Assembly (NCBI GenBank): GCA_013398055.1
Contig: VZRS01009627.1
Span: 342,592 to 406,591, forward strand
DNA: 64,000 bases
From: Ifrita kowaldi
Lineage: Eukaryota > Chordata > Aves > Passeriformes > Cinclosomatidae
Direction: 5' to 3'
Every line of letters begins with the position of its first letter. Position 1 is the first letter of the stretch. Below are positions 46,801 to 58,368 of the stretch, one piece after another. Made by a program: the position numbers and the translations under genes. The notes below the pieces were generated by a model. The model saw only the letters and a list, made by a program, of their open reading frames with translations. It was not told the origin of the DNA and made no database searches.

Positions 46801-49320
46801 CCACAGTCTTGCCCAAGCAGCTCTGCAACTTCACAACACTGAAGTCAGAGGGATTTTTTGACTCCATAGTTTCAGTGTTTGCTTTATGTAAGAGGTGAAC
46901 ACCATTGGCTTTGCTGATGACACCAGGCAGGAAGCTGGGAACATTTTTCTCCCACCCCTTTTTTACCCTTCCCCCAGCACCTCACTGGGTTTCGGCATCA
47001 GAGAATCAAACTGCATCATCAGTTTATTACACCTGACCCCTTGATTTTTAAAAGTCCACAAACATGAAGGGCTGCTGAAGTTTTTCCAGCTTAGCATCCT
47101 TGCCCATCAGCTCCTGTGTTTCTTCGTAATAAACTTATTAAAACTGTGTATTTTGATTCTGTGGATTTATTACTTGGATGCTTTTCAAAGTCCTAATCTT
47201 GGGGGTTTTTTGAGACATTAAAATGTTAGAGAGTTTAGGTTAATCTTTTTGCCTTTTATATTCTCATCATTTTGGTCCACTAAAAACAAAGCATAAATAA
47301 CTGGCTTTACTCCTATCTGCTCTGCCTAAAGTTTTGATAACTTAAATGCAGGCAAATTCTTCCTTGAAGCCAATTAAACTGAAGACTTTTGTAAAGAGCA
47401 GGACATGAAGTGGAAAAAACCAGATATATATAAAATAATGCAGGATTCCATTCCTTTTACCACAATAATAGCCTTGAAGGGTTTGCTTTCACAAATAATT
47501 CAACTCTAGTGAAAGTGATATAACTCAGCTGAAATCAGAGGAACGGCCCTGAACTTTGATTCACTGTTTTGCTCAAATAGTTTAAACTTTCAGCGACATG
47601 TGATTTAATAAAGACAAAATGGAACTGTCTACCCTAGCTGCTACCAAGTAATTTAATACACCCTCTTCTCAGCTGTAGATAAACAGAAAATACCATGACA
47701 GGGCTACATCAGCTATGGAAATATTCACTTGAGAAGGAGACTGATCTTGGAAGTCCTTCTAAAGTAAAGTGAGTGCTGTTGCTCCCATGAGCTCATCGTC
47801 ACCAGCTGCAGGCCAGGAGGAGGTGTAGGATCAGCAGTGGGGACCAGAGGGGGCTGCCAGGACACAGGGCTGCGTGGCAGTGCTGATGTGCCAGCCAGGA
47901 ATGTGCCATTAGACCCATTAGAAGAGTCTATGGCTTAAGTACGCAGCTCAAAATGTAGGAGGAGAATAAATAAAACAATACAAGAACTGAGGGAGCTGAA
48001 ACCTTAATATTTAGATATTTCTGAATTATTGATATGTGCTTTATCCCCTCCATGTTTATTTGAAGCTCAGCAGACTGCTAAAGAGCAAACTGACATGCCT
48101 TATTCCCAGGTTTTACGCCCAAGGCTGACTTACATGGGAAGTGTGATGCCACTCAGTCCTTCTGCTCGCTCAGTCAGTTCCAGGCTGGTACAGAAAAACC
48201 TGGAATAAATACAATTCTTCCTTCTTCAGTGCTGGTGTGGTTTTCAGAGGTGTACAACAGTTATTTCTGTGCCTTTTCCATGGCTGCCATTTCAGAGAGT
48301 AACTGATGCAAGCAAAGGGCTGGTTATAAGTTTATATATGATATTTTAGGTGTAAAACACTGCGTTCTCCCATGCCTGCTGTTAGAAATCAGACCTTAGG
48401 TGTTAATAATGAAAGAGCCAACACCTTGGGGCAAACCAGACATTACCAGGAATAGGACACGAACTTTCTAGGAATTTTCAAATTGAAAATGCCAGCAATA
48501 ACAGGGGGACTATTAAATACACCACACTTTCTCCCTTGCTGCTGCCTTTACTCGAAGAGAAATTCTAGAGGTATGAATTCGGGTAAATGAAATTTAGTTT
48601 TCGGACATTAAATTTGCCTGCTAGTTATAAGAATGTACATACACAGGCATTTTGGTCAGCAACTCCCATAATCAGTCATTTTGTATTTCATTCAAAAACA
48701 TACCTCTCGTATCAGAAGTATTAAAAGCAAGAAATAAATTACTCTTTTTATTCTGGACTCTATCAATGAAATGAAATGATTGATTTTGATGGACTTATGG
48801 TTGGTACAAGAAAAATCAGAATCAACCCTGAATTTGTTGGGGCTTTTTTCAGAATATATCTTTATTGAACAGTTGGCAAAACTACATATCTGTAGTCATT
48901 TATTAAACTAGTGTCAGAACTCATATGAGGCAATTCCTAGGAAATGGCACAGGACAGATAGGAGTTCTTCAAAGGACAGCTAAAAATAACTGGTAGGCAA
49001 TCCCAACTGTGATAATAAACTTATACAGAAGATTCTTCAAAGAACAGTGCTCTTAAAGGTTTCTCCTAAATGACCAGAAGCAAGACCTGGCCATTAAGAC
49101 TGCAGTTATTATTGCTGAGATAATTAGCTCCTAGAAAGCTTCTTGGAGTGTATATAACTTCCTTTCTTCTAAGGAGAAATAACATTATTTCCTCTCAGAA
49201 ATTAACTTCATTTGCCTTCTTTACATTAGGGCCAAAACAAATATATAAGAAACCTTGGGGCCAAATAATACTTTATATTACAAAAGAATACAAAGGCAAA
49301 AAAGGATCCCTATTCTTTAA
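46801..49320. other. No gene seen; almost frame-free stretch
   Basis: Between about 46734 and 49147 there is no open frame above 60 codons on either strand, an unusually long gap for this window. A GC-rich patch lies at 47800-47910 and AATAAACTTATTAAAAC near 47128. Nothing functional is recognisable. Confidence 0.55.
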
Positions 49321-49335
49321 TTTTTTTTTTTTTTN

Positions 49336-49373
<38 letters not shown>
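49321..49373. repeat. Poly-T tract with ambiguous base
   Basis: 14 T, then N at 49335, CC, and about 36 further T. Uncertain base calling here fits slippage in sequencing. It could be the antisense poly-A tail of a retrocopy, but the sequence to its right (which would be the retrocopy body) shows no gene that I recognise. Confidence 0.9.
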
Positions 49374-49376
<3 letters not shown>

Positions 49377-52300
49377 TTTAAGACCATACAATTCATCATG
49401 TTCTCCTCACGGAGGAAGAGGTTCTAGCTAAGTAGAGGGGCAGAAGTTGCAGAACCATATTTCCTTGTGCTTATTCTAGAAGACACATTGAAAGACATTT
49501 TTTAGTCCTGAAGTTAGAAGAAAAACCTCCCTTTCATTAAAGGGCTGAATCAGTAAGAAAGAAAAGCAGTTTTACTTAGTTATTAGGACAGTACCTGGGA
49601 TAGAGAAACTCCTCCTCAGCCTCAGTCCCTATTTCAAGCTCAATTTGTCCTTTTTACTCACTAAATGTGGGAGATATGTAGGTACATTTTTGCACACTCA
49701 CTCAGGCAGGATAATGAAAGGAACACTGGTATCAAATACTTGCAAAGTGAAATCAGAACATGAGCTTCTATAACCAAAGCACATCTGGACTGCAGAGGTT
49801 TAAAGGACTGTTAAGCAGTCAAGTCTGCTTTTGGAAGGCTGGAATTTCACATTTGAAAGTCATGGCTTTATCTGGATGCGCACATCTTCTCTGTACCTGG
49901 AAATGTTACCTCAGTGCCTGGATGTTAAGCTGGCACTCCTTTTATTTCAGAGTCCTTTATTTAATTTTCCTTATCCTTGTGTGAGGATATTTCTCCCTTT
50001 CAGTCCCACTAGGGCTGGTTCACCCAGGGTTATTTGCTCTCCAAACTCTGTTCTTGGGGAAGGTTGTCCAAGTCTCTGTCTCTGGCTCACTCCTCCTCAA
50101 CCACCTCCCAGCAGTTCAGGAGGCTGAAATCAAGGAGAAACTTTTTGCCTGAATGTCACCAGAGGACAAGTAAAAAATTATGTAGATGTCAAGGGTGAGG
50201 AAAGGCAAAAATATTGGGGGAAGAGGGGCTAAGTCAAACTGCGGGGAAGTGAGCAAGGCAATCAGCCTGGCCATTCAGCTTTTCCTATGGTGAGTCACAG
50301 GCTATACTTCAGGCTCTTCAGAGCAAGAACAAGCCTCAGTTTGTCCTTAATTTTAATTTCTCACCTCTCTCATATCTTTCAAAATCGATATTTTTAATGT
50401 TTTTCCAAGGGGTGAGAGCAAGGAACAGGCAATCAATTGATCATTAATCTCCCATCTTACTGCCAGGAAGGAAAAGAGTCTTTCGACAGAGTTAATTTAA
50501 TTATTTTTATGGGAGACTTAAATATCATTAAGAGCATTATTTAGTAACAGGAAATCCCCAGGAGTGGAGCCGCTGGAAGGCAAAACTAAGGCTGTTTTCA
50601 CATGAGCATTCCTGACCCTTTCTGAACAGGACTTGCGCAGCCATTGTCACTTCACTTCCAGGGACAAAAATCACCCCAGATGAAGGAAAAGAGAATGGGG
50701 CGCTTGAAAACGAAGCAGCAGAAAGTGGATGTAATTTAACAGCCATGTTAGAAGTTTGTCTGCCTGATATTAAGTCAATTTTCTTCAGCTGGATGAATCC
50801 ATGATCTAATTTGTGTGGGTCTTCCAGGTGCTACAACTCTAAATTTTCTAAAATCTCAGATGCCTGCTGAGGTCTGTGTATGTGCAGAAAACAAAGAATC
50901 TGCAGATTCTGGGTTGCTGGGAGTCCTGGAAACACAGAAGTGATGACATCCTCCAGTCTGCCAAGGGAGTCTTGACATGGACACCCATATCTACATCCCC
51001 TGAATGTCTGCATTGCAAGGATGAAGAGCATGGGGAAGGCATGAGGGCAGTGGGGAAGAATGGCTGCATCCTGTTAGGATCTGGTGGCCAAGCACTGAAA
51101 AGCAGAGACATAAAACAAGGAGTAACGTGCATGAATGAACCCTTCTGGAGGAACAAAGAAACCTCTGCCTGGAATCTGGCCCTCATAACAAACCTTTAAT
51201 CCATAATGCTTGCCTCAGCCGTGTTCCAGAGCTGGGTTTATTGACCTAAAATTCTAGGCACATGCGAGAGCATTTAAGAGAGGCATGTGCTTCATGTCAC
51301 ACTTATCTTTCAGAGCAGGAAAAGGAGGACAATTGGTTTTCCTCCATGTTTCAGTTCCAGCCAAAACCTGAAAGGAATAATAGGCTAGTATTGAGGTCTG
51401 CGCCTTTAGGCAGTTTTTACGCTAGATAAAATTCAAACCAGAAACCGTCCTACCATAAAAACAAATGCAGAAAGATAAAAACTTTGTAGCAGAAAGTGGA
51501 AAATGAGGGTTATACACTGGATTTCCCTGTAGCTGTTTAAGTATCAGTAGGAAAGTCATGAACACAAAGAAATTGAGCTGTAACATTTGGATCTGGGTTG
51601 ACTGTGCTGAAAGTTTTGATTTGGGCCACAAAATTCTGGGTCGTTAATAAAGGATATTTTGAGAGTGAGAACATCTCACACTGAAAGAGTGCAAGATCAG
51701 GTCAGCAAGGGAACATTCCCTCACATGGCACAACAGGTTGAATCTGGAGGCATTAACCAATTCAAACACAGAGCTGAACTGGGGCTGCAGTAATATCAAA
51801 GCCAAACGTGTCCTCTTCAAAACCAGTTGCCACACTGAAGCTTTTTGTTCACTATTTTCAATATGAAGAAGCTGAGCTGGAATCCAGAGCTATGATGTTT
51901 GGTTTATCAATTTACTCTGCTTTACTCAACCTCATATGTCAGGAATCTCAGAGCATCACCAGGAGTACAGATGTCAGCTGTTGGCAGCCAGTGATTTCTG
52001 TCTGCTCAGAGGTCATTTTTCTCTTGGATTCCCCCTGTGAAAGGTTTCAAATTCACCATTAAACAATATGGCATTTCATGCCTGCTTGCTACTTCAGGTC
52101 TAGGAACTAAATTTCTTCTGAAGCGTGCAACAGTAAAAGCCAGAGAGGCTCTTCTCTTTTTGATGTTGGATGTTTCCAGGTATGACTGCAGTGCCATAAA
52201 CTGTTTGTACCTGTGATCAGATCACACATTGTAAAATAGCCAACACACATTTCTACAAATGCATCAGAAAAAGGGAGAAAAATCCCACAACAACATGGCT

Positions 52301-53988
52301 AATTTTTTATCAAAAGAGAAGAATAATTAAAAAATATTTGCTGACTTCAGATTTCATTCCGCCACAGTATTTTGCGGTGATTTTATTTTTAGTAGTAAAT
52401 GCTGGGTTGCTGGATATTCCCAAAGAAGTCTTTTTCATCCCTATATTATCACTTCATTACATTTACGTACTTGGAGCTTAGCTTGAATGGGCAGGATTGA
52501 ACAGCAGTAATGGTATTCTCTGCTCCACATTTCAACTTAGTCATAAAGCTGGGACATTCTGGATTTGAAGGGAGTGAATCTGGCTTACAACAAAAAAGGA
52601 AAGTTGGACTAAAAATAGTTATTTTGCTACACATTGAATAATTTGCAGAAGATGAGCAGTTCATGCCACAGACATGGAAAGAGAAATCCCTCAGAAAGGT
52701 GAATGGCCTTGCTTGTGCTGCTTTAGTACCAAGCACTGATAAGGCAAGAACACACACAAAAATTGTTAAACTTTGTTTTACAAAGGAAAAGGAAAATTGT
52801 GCTTTTAGCAGAAGATGTACTGCTTTTCCTTAAGTGCTCCTACTGGAAAATCCAGCCTTTTGAGAAGATCCCACTGCATGCCAGAGCCACAAAACCAAGA
52901 AATATAAAATAAAAAAATATATAGTAAGTAGGTCTGTGTGTCTAAAGACTCAGGCACGACTCTCGGCTCCCAATATAAAGTTCTTTTCACTCTGAAAATC
53001 TATTAAGAAACACACTGAGTGCACCAGAGATCTGTGAGGTCACCCAGACAGAAATGTAATGGACACTTTTCATCTGTTCTGGAGACATGTTGTGAAAGAG
53101 CAACATTATAATTATGAATTTATGGTTTTTTTTCAAAAGGTGGGAAAATCTACAGACTCTTTTTGGACATCTAACCAAAGAGCTCATCATGCAGATGAAC
53201 TTAATAGCACGGGGCTATGAGCTGATCATCTGAGTTACTACTGCTGATGAGCATATTCTACAATCAACAATAATTAATCAGTTTCCTTAAGAGAGTTAGT
53301 ATACAGTTAGTTAGTATACAGTGGGCTTCACCTCCAATAAATCAAGCTGTATGAAAACATAAACACGCAAGAGAATGTTTACAGATGGAAACTCTGACCT
53401 AAGGCTTTCAACAGACTCAGACCACCGGAGTTTTGTCCTCCTAGGGTTCACATGCCCGATGCAAAGAGTTACTTGCATGGCACTTGGGACTCCTCAGAGC
53501 AAATCTCAAGCAAAGCCCACTGTGTCAGGAATCCCTAGCAAAGAGAGAGACATTCAATGTGGCAATGATGTGTCTCAGGTCAGTGAGCAAAATTTTGGAC
53601 CCCAAAGGGCAGTGTTGCTCTGTAGGTGCCAGAGATAAGCATTTGTGAGTGGTTACACAGACAAATGCCCACAATTCATTTCTCAGCAGCAGCACTCATT
53701 CCAGCAGATGTTTTTAACTGAGAGGACAAAAAAAAAAAAAGTAATGGAGCTTCTTTCCTACAGCTATTAGTCAAACATTAGGGATGAATGGGGGAGGAAA
53801 ATTTGGGAAAGGCCTGTAGCAATCAACTAAACTGATCTGCTGAAGTCAGAATAGACATTATCGCAGTGGGGAAGGAGCTTCCATGCAAGCAACACGAAAC
53901 CAGTGTGCAATTTAAGGAATACAAAATGCACAAAAGAGCAACAAAATGTTATGATTTATATTATTATTTGTTTTCTCAACTTCCCTTG
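49374..53988. other. No gene seen
   Basis: Frames up to 112 codons (50848-51186 -) overlap frames on the other strand and lack domains. A 15-base unit containing TTAGTATACAG occurs twice at 53296-53321. A 13-A run lies at 53728-53740. No interspersed repeat was recognised. Confidence 0.5.
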
Positions 53989-54133
53989 CAGGGGGACAGT
54001 TAATCCCCCTGAAGAAGATGACAAGCTCAGCGTATCAGACTTTAAGTGTTGCATTAATGAGAAGAGAGGAGGAAGGGGAGGGGAAGCAAAGCTGATGAGT
54101 CCATTTACAACTTTACTTCAAAAGTTGCCATGA
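53989..54133 (+). other. Candidate 3' exon with splice acceptor inside a hairpin
   Basis: A pyrimidine-rich run (TTTGTTTTCTCAACTTCCCTTGCAG) ends at 53991 and makes a strong acceptor. The frame after it is open for about 47 codons and stops at 54131-54133. The peptide is rich in charged residues (PPEEDDK, then NEKRGGRGGE) and resembles no family I know. The acceptor CAG is part of a perfect 8-bp stem, CAGGGGGA (53989-53996) with TCCCCCTG (54004-54011). The (AAAAT)n array 110 bases downstream offers many AATAAA hexamers that could serve for polyadenylation. A chance splice-like site is the main alternative. Confidence 0.2.
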
Positions 54134-54240
54134 ATGCATTTTAAGAAAGTATATGTTTGCATTTCTCACTGGAGAATGGCTTACACAGGAAGTTTCAATA
54201 CACACTTCCATCAAGGCAAATCAAATACACAAACATTACA

Positions 54241-54362
54241 ATAAAATAAAATAAAATAAATTAAAATAAAATAAAATAAAATAAAGTAAAATGATGACAT
54301 GAAATAAAACAAAACATAAAATAAAAAATTAAAATAAAATAAAACAAAATAGAATAAAATAT
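54241..54362. repeat. (AAAAT)n microsatellite, degenerate
   Basis: About 120 bases of ATAAA units, with substitutions (AAAAC, AAAGT) and an internal interruption ATGATGACATG near 54291-54301. It reads as a Phe/Ile/Leu/Tyr-rich frame on the minus strand, which is an artefact. Confidence 0.95.
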
Positions 54363-54474
54363 ATAAGTATGTCTAAAAACACTGTTAAAAAGAAAAGGAC
54401 TGGAAATTCCACAGATAACAGGCTCACAGATCTCAATGCAAAGTGAAAGTATTCTATATTCATTCACTCATTAT

Positions 54475-54690
54475 GTTATGCATGATTCTATATGATCTTA
54501 TGTTTTCTCAGTGGGCCTTCTAACATAATCTGTATTACATGGGATTTCTAATAATAATCAATATTATCATATACTCTAATAATAATATATGGGCTTTCTA
54601 ATAATAATCACCTATGTTATTAATTCATCATATAATCATTCTGTGATTCTGTAACATGTTTTCTCAATGGGCCTTTCAGCCTGTTAATAT
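54475..54690. repeat. Degenerate AT-rich local repeat
   Basis: Two related segments, GTTTTCTCAGTGGGCCTTCTA (near 54502) and GTTTTCTCAATGGGCCTTTC (near 54658), lie about 156 bases apart. Between them TTTCTAATAATAATCA occurs at about 54545 and again about 50 bases later, with a third related CTCTAATAATAATA copy. GATTCTATATGATC and GTGATTCTGTAAC flank the units and resemble the terminal sequence of CR1, so a decayed CR1-tail-derived satellite is possible. Confidence 0.7.
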
Positions 54691-54694
54691 AAAT

Positions 54695-54970
54695 TTTCAC
54701 GTCAAGTGTCTCACTGCGCTGCCAAGTTCACAAAAAGCATTCCCACCAGCTTTGACTTAGGGTGGAAGCGGACCCGGACTTGTTGGATGAGCAGCATTCC
54801 GGGAGAGGATGGCTGCATCCAGGGGATGCTCCACAGGCTCTTGGAGCAGAGGGACACCAGCCAGCATCTCCCTGCTGATGGCAGAGACCGCAGCACAGGC
54901 ACCTGCCCACGCACACCTGGCTGCAGTGACAGAGGCAGTCCAAATCACCAGCTAAATTTTTTCCCCCTGG
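54695..54970. other. GC-rich patch open in several frames
   Basis: Next to AT-rich repeats, this block stays open in one plus frame (91 codons) and three minus frames (63-71 codons). Six-frame openness follows from GC-rich, stop-poor composition and does not indicate coding. It contains several CpG sites (CACTGCGCTGCC, GCGGACCCGGAC, ATTCCGGGAG). It might be an exon of a non-coding RNA or a regulatory element. Confidence 0.25.
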
Positions 54971-57900
54971 TCCACTTATAGGAACATAGATAGGTGATTA
55001 CAGGGCCTGTAAAAGCTGTTTACATGGCTTTCATGACTTCAGTTTTTAATGGAAATGGTATATTCTGTCATTTCAGCCGAAAGAGCTCTAACATTTACTT
55101 TGGAAAGAAATCATAAAGAGCCAGAGCTGCCACTGAAATGCAACAAAGATAAACATTACTTTATGGTAATTAATTGATAAGGCAGATTTGAAAAGTTTTA
55201 AACAAAACAAAACAAGAGTCTTGCAAGCCTGAGGTAATTTTTATTTATTTCTCTGCCATGAATTACCTCTTTATCCTTTGCACACAGAGAGAAAAAGTGG
55301 ATTCCTTTTGGTCCCTGGCACAACGCACATGTTATAAACACTACTTTTTTACAGTCTCTTTAGCTCATTAAGGTATCAAAAGTTTCCCTCAGCTTCCTTC
55401 TGTGTAGGATGCTGGGCACTGTTGGACATGGGATGCTTGGCAGAGGCTTCAAGTGTTTTACTTGCCAAACCTCTAAAGCCAAGTTTGCCTTTGAAGTCTT
55501 TGCCTACTTGCCCGAGGACCACTCTGTCCCGTGGTAATCCCATTTCCAACCTAAAGGCTTAACCATGAAAAGGTTCTTTGGCCCATCTAATTCTTGGAGA
55601 CAGAGATTTTGTAGCCATATATCAGGAGAAAGTGCCCCACCAAGTCTTTGATTAATTTGATACCTTGTCAGGGAATGGGTGGGTTGTTGCTCTTCCAGCA
55701 GCTGTCTGCTGTGGAAAGCAGCTCTAAATCAGTCAGTGACATGAGTTTCCTCATTCCTTCTGATCTGCAAAAGGAGCAACTAAGAGAGCCAGGTTTACAG
55801 CTGTGATCTAGAAAAATCTGGCAAGACCTTCATCACAGGGAGGCAGATTTCTACGGCCGTGACAGAGCACTGAAATTATGATCTTGGAATCATGCTCCAT
55901 GGACAAATATGGATTAAAATTTGGAAAATTTTAAAATATTTTTCAAGAGAAATCTTTTTGTGTAGGCTGTTCACAACTAAGTTTCAAATATTCCTGGCCT
56001 GGAAATGAATAGTGGTACTTCATACTTTGCCAAAAGCTGGGGGAAAGCAGTTGGTCTTTGCATGTACTGTGAAGACATCCAGGAAGACAAGGTTTTTGAG
56101 CGAGTTTGCTCTTGAAACCCAACAGGGAACCTTTTGGTGATCCATACTAGGGACTAAAACACCATAATGTTGCCTGAACAAAATTCACATGCCAGCTCAC
56201 TTCAAGGAGATTCATGTCAGGTGTGTCTATTGACTTACCCACGTTAAGAATGGTTGCTCTGTTGGTTTGTGCTGGAGATCTGAGTCACTGCTCATGTCAG
56301 ACCCAAGGAATTGCAATTTAAGGAGAGTGGACTGCAGTTATCCAAGGAAAAAGAAGGAATGTGCTTTCCTGTGGTACCATCTGAAAGCCCTTAAATAGCA
56401 TAATTGAACTTTTAATTAAAAACTGTTAAATTGAACTTATGTACCGATTATTCCTTCTCTGTTCTGGTTGGCCTTCCACAGAAATTTTACCAATTCTCCT
56501 CTAATAATCTCAGCTTATTTCTTCTGTTGACCCCTTCCCATTTATTTTTATAGCCTTTTCATCCATTCTTTAAAACTCTTTAGGTTTCAGTCTTTCTACA
56601 ACATGCAAAACCGGTTTGATTTACTGAATATCTACTTATTTTTATGCTTCTGGATAGTCTCATGTTGAAGTTTACTGAGGACCCATCCTGTTGCTGTGCG
56701 AGATTGTTGCACCTATATTTATGGCTTTCACTTTCATAGTATTTGAAGGTCCTAGCAAAGTCAACTTTGTAACAAATAGGAGTTATTCAGAATTCACTGA
56801 ACAACAGAAGGCAAAGATTCCACTGTTTTAAATCAGGAGATTCCCCTTGAATAAGCAAAAGATTTTGTGCACTGCGTCTTGAGAGAGTTTGCCATGATTG
56901 TTTTTCCCCCAGGTGTTGAGTATGGAGCCTCTGGATATTTGCTTTCTGGACCTCCTCTGCACTCAGGCCTCAACTGAATTTCTTTATTTAAAGACTAAAA
57001 CCTAAGGCTCCTGTTGCCCTGATCACTGTCTTTCAGAACAGAGCAAGCATTACCAAACTTGTCTTTAAAGCCTTATGTCAGTGAAACCTGAATAAATTGA
57101 TTTAAATAATATTCATGGGAAAGACTTATTACAAATGGAATTTCACCAAATTAAAGACCAAACGTTAATAAAACTCACATGAAACTACATGAATAGAGAA
57201 CATTTTGCTCTCCCATTCATAGAGGAGATAACGGAAAAATAATAATAGAAGAATAAAGGTTAAAATAAAAAAGGCAAAGGTTTTGTTTGCTCTCAAATTA
57301 GTGCACAGATTGATGCACAAATTTATATGAAATCATGACTATATGTATACACTTATCTATATATAGTGTCCTCAAAAGATATGGGAAAGCTGTACTGTAA
57401 CAATTGTGCTTCTCATGTAGCAGTTAACCTTTTTCTATGTCACAGACAGTTAAAAATGCAGTTACTTCTCAGTCATCACATTAACATTACTGTTCCTTCA
57501 GAGCCTTTTCTCTGGCTCCATACACTTCATGCTCTAGATACTGCAGCTCCCAGTACTTAGAAATGATTTACACAGATTACACAATGCCTCATTTATGTAT
57601 AAAAATTATACAAATGCACTGGAGTATGAATTGGCAAAACAGAGTCAGTCTTACACAGTACATTTTCCAGTTTCCATAGTACTTTCCTAATTCTGTCAAG
57701 TTAATTCATGTACAGCGAGACACTTGACTTTAAAACAGACTCTGATTGTTGGTTCAAGGGCATTATAATGAATGTGTTTTGTTCCCCTTCATTATTATGC
57801 ATTTGTAAATGCCAATAGTCATATTCCACCAAAGGAAAATAGTTTCCTGCCATCAGAGAACCCTAGTTCTTTCCTTCAAATCTTTGTGTCTTCCTTCATG

Positions 57901-58300
57901 AAGACAAGCCTCACAAAACTTAACCATCAGATGGCACCAAGACATGCCACAGAATTTCTTACACTGATCCTGATACTATTGCTGATACACATCCTAGTTC
58001 TCCAGCCATATCCTTTTACAAATCCTTCCCCACTCTTGCATTTCACCTCCTACCATACTGGGTTTTATATTGCTGCCAGATGGTATTTCAGTTTAAATTA
58101 CTGAACTAGCCAAAGATTTGACCATCCAGGTCATGCTGAAAAATACAGGAGGCTGTGGTTCGCTGGGATAAATAACCACCGAGAGCTGCACCCCAGAATG
58201 CAAAGTAACAACCAGCAAAGGTCTTGGCAGCTGCTAGCCTCAAAAAGAAAAAATTGTAAGCATATCCAAACTATTGTTAACAGAATCTGAACATTTCCCA
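54971..58300. other. No gene seen; frame-poor stretch
   Basis: From about 54982 to 57365 no frame exceeds 60 codons. The sequence is AT-rich and looks single-copy. From 57366 to 58104 two plus frames (64 and 110 codons) lack recognisable features. Confidence 0.55.
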
Positions 58301-58302
58301 GC

Positions 58303-58368
58303 TTTTCCTGAGTGATTATTATAAAACTGACATTTCCCTGAGTGATTATTATAAAACTGACATGTCCC
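58303..58368. repeat. 30-bp tandem repeat, two copies
   Basis: The unit TTCCTGAGTGATTATTATAA plus AACTGACATT occurs at 58303-58332 and 58333-58362 with one visible mismatch (TTTTCC versus TTTCCC), and a partial third copy, TGTCCCTGGG, follows. Because 30 is divisible by three, a minus-strand frame shows a 10-residue repeat; coding is not supported. Confidence 0.93.
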
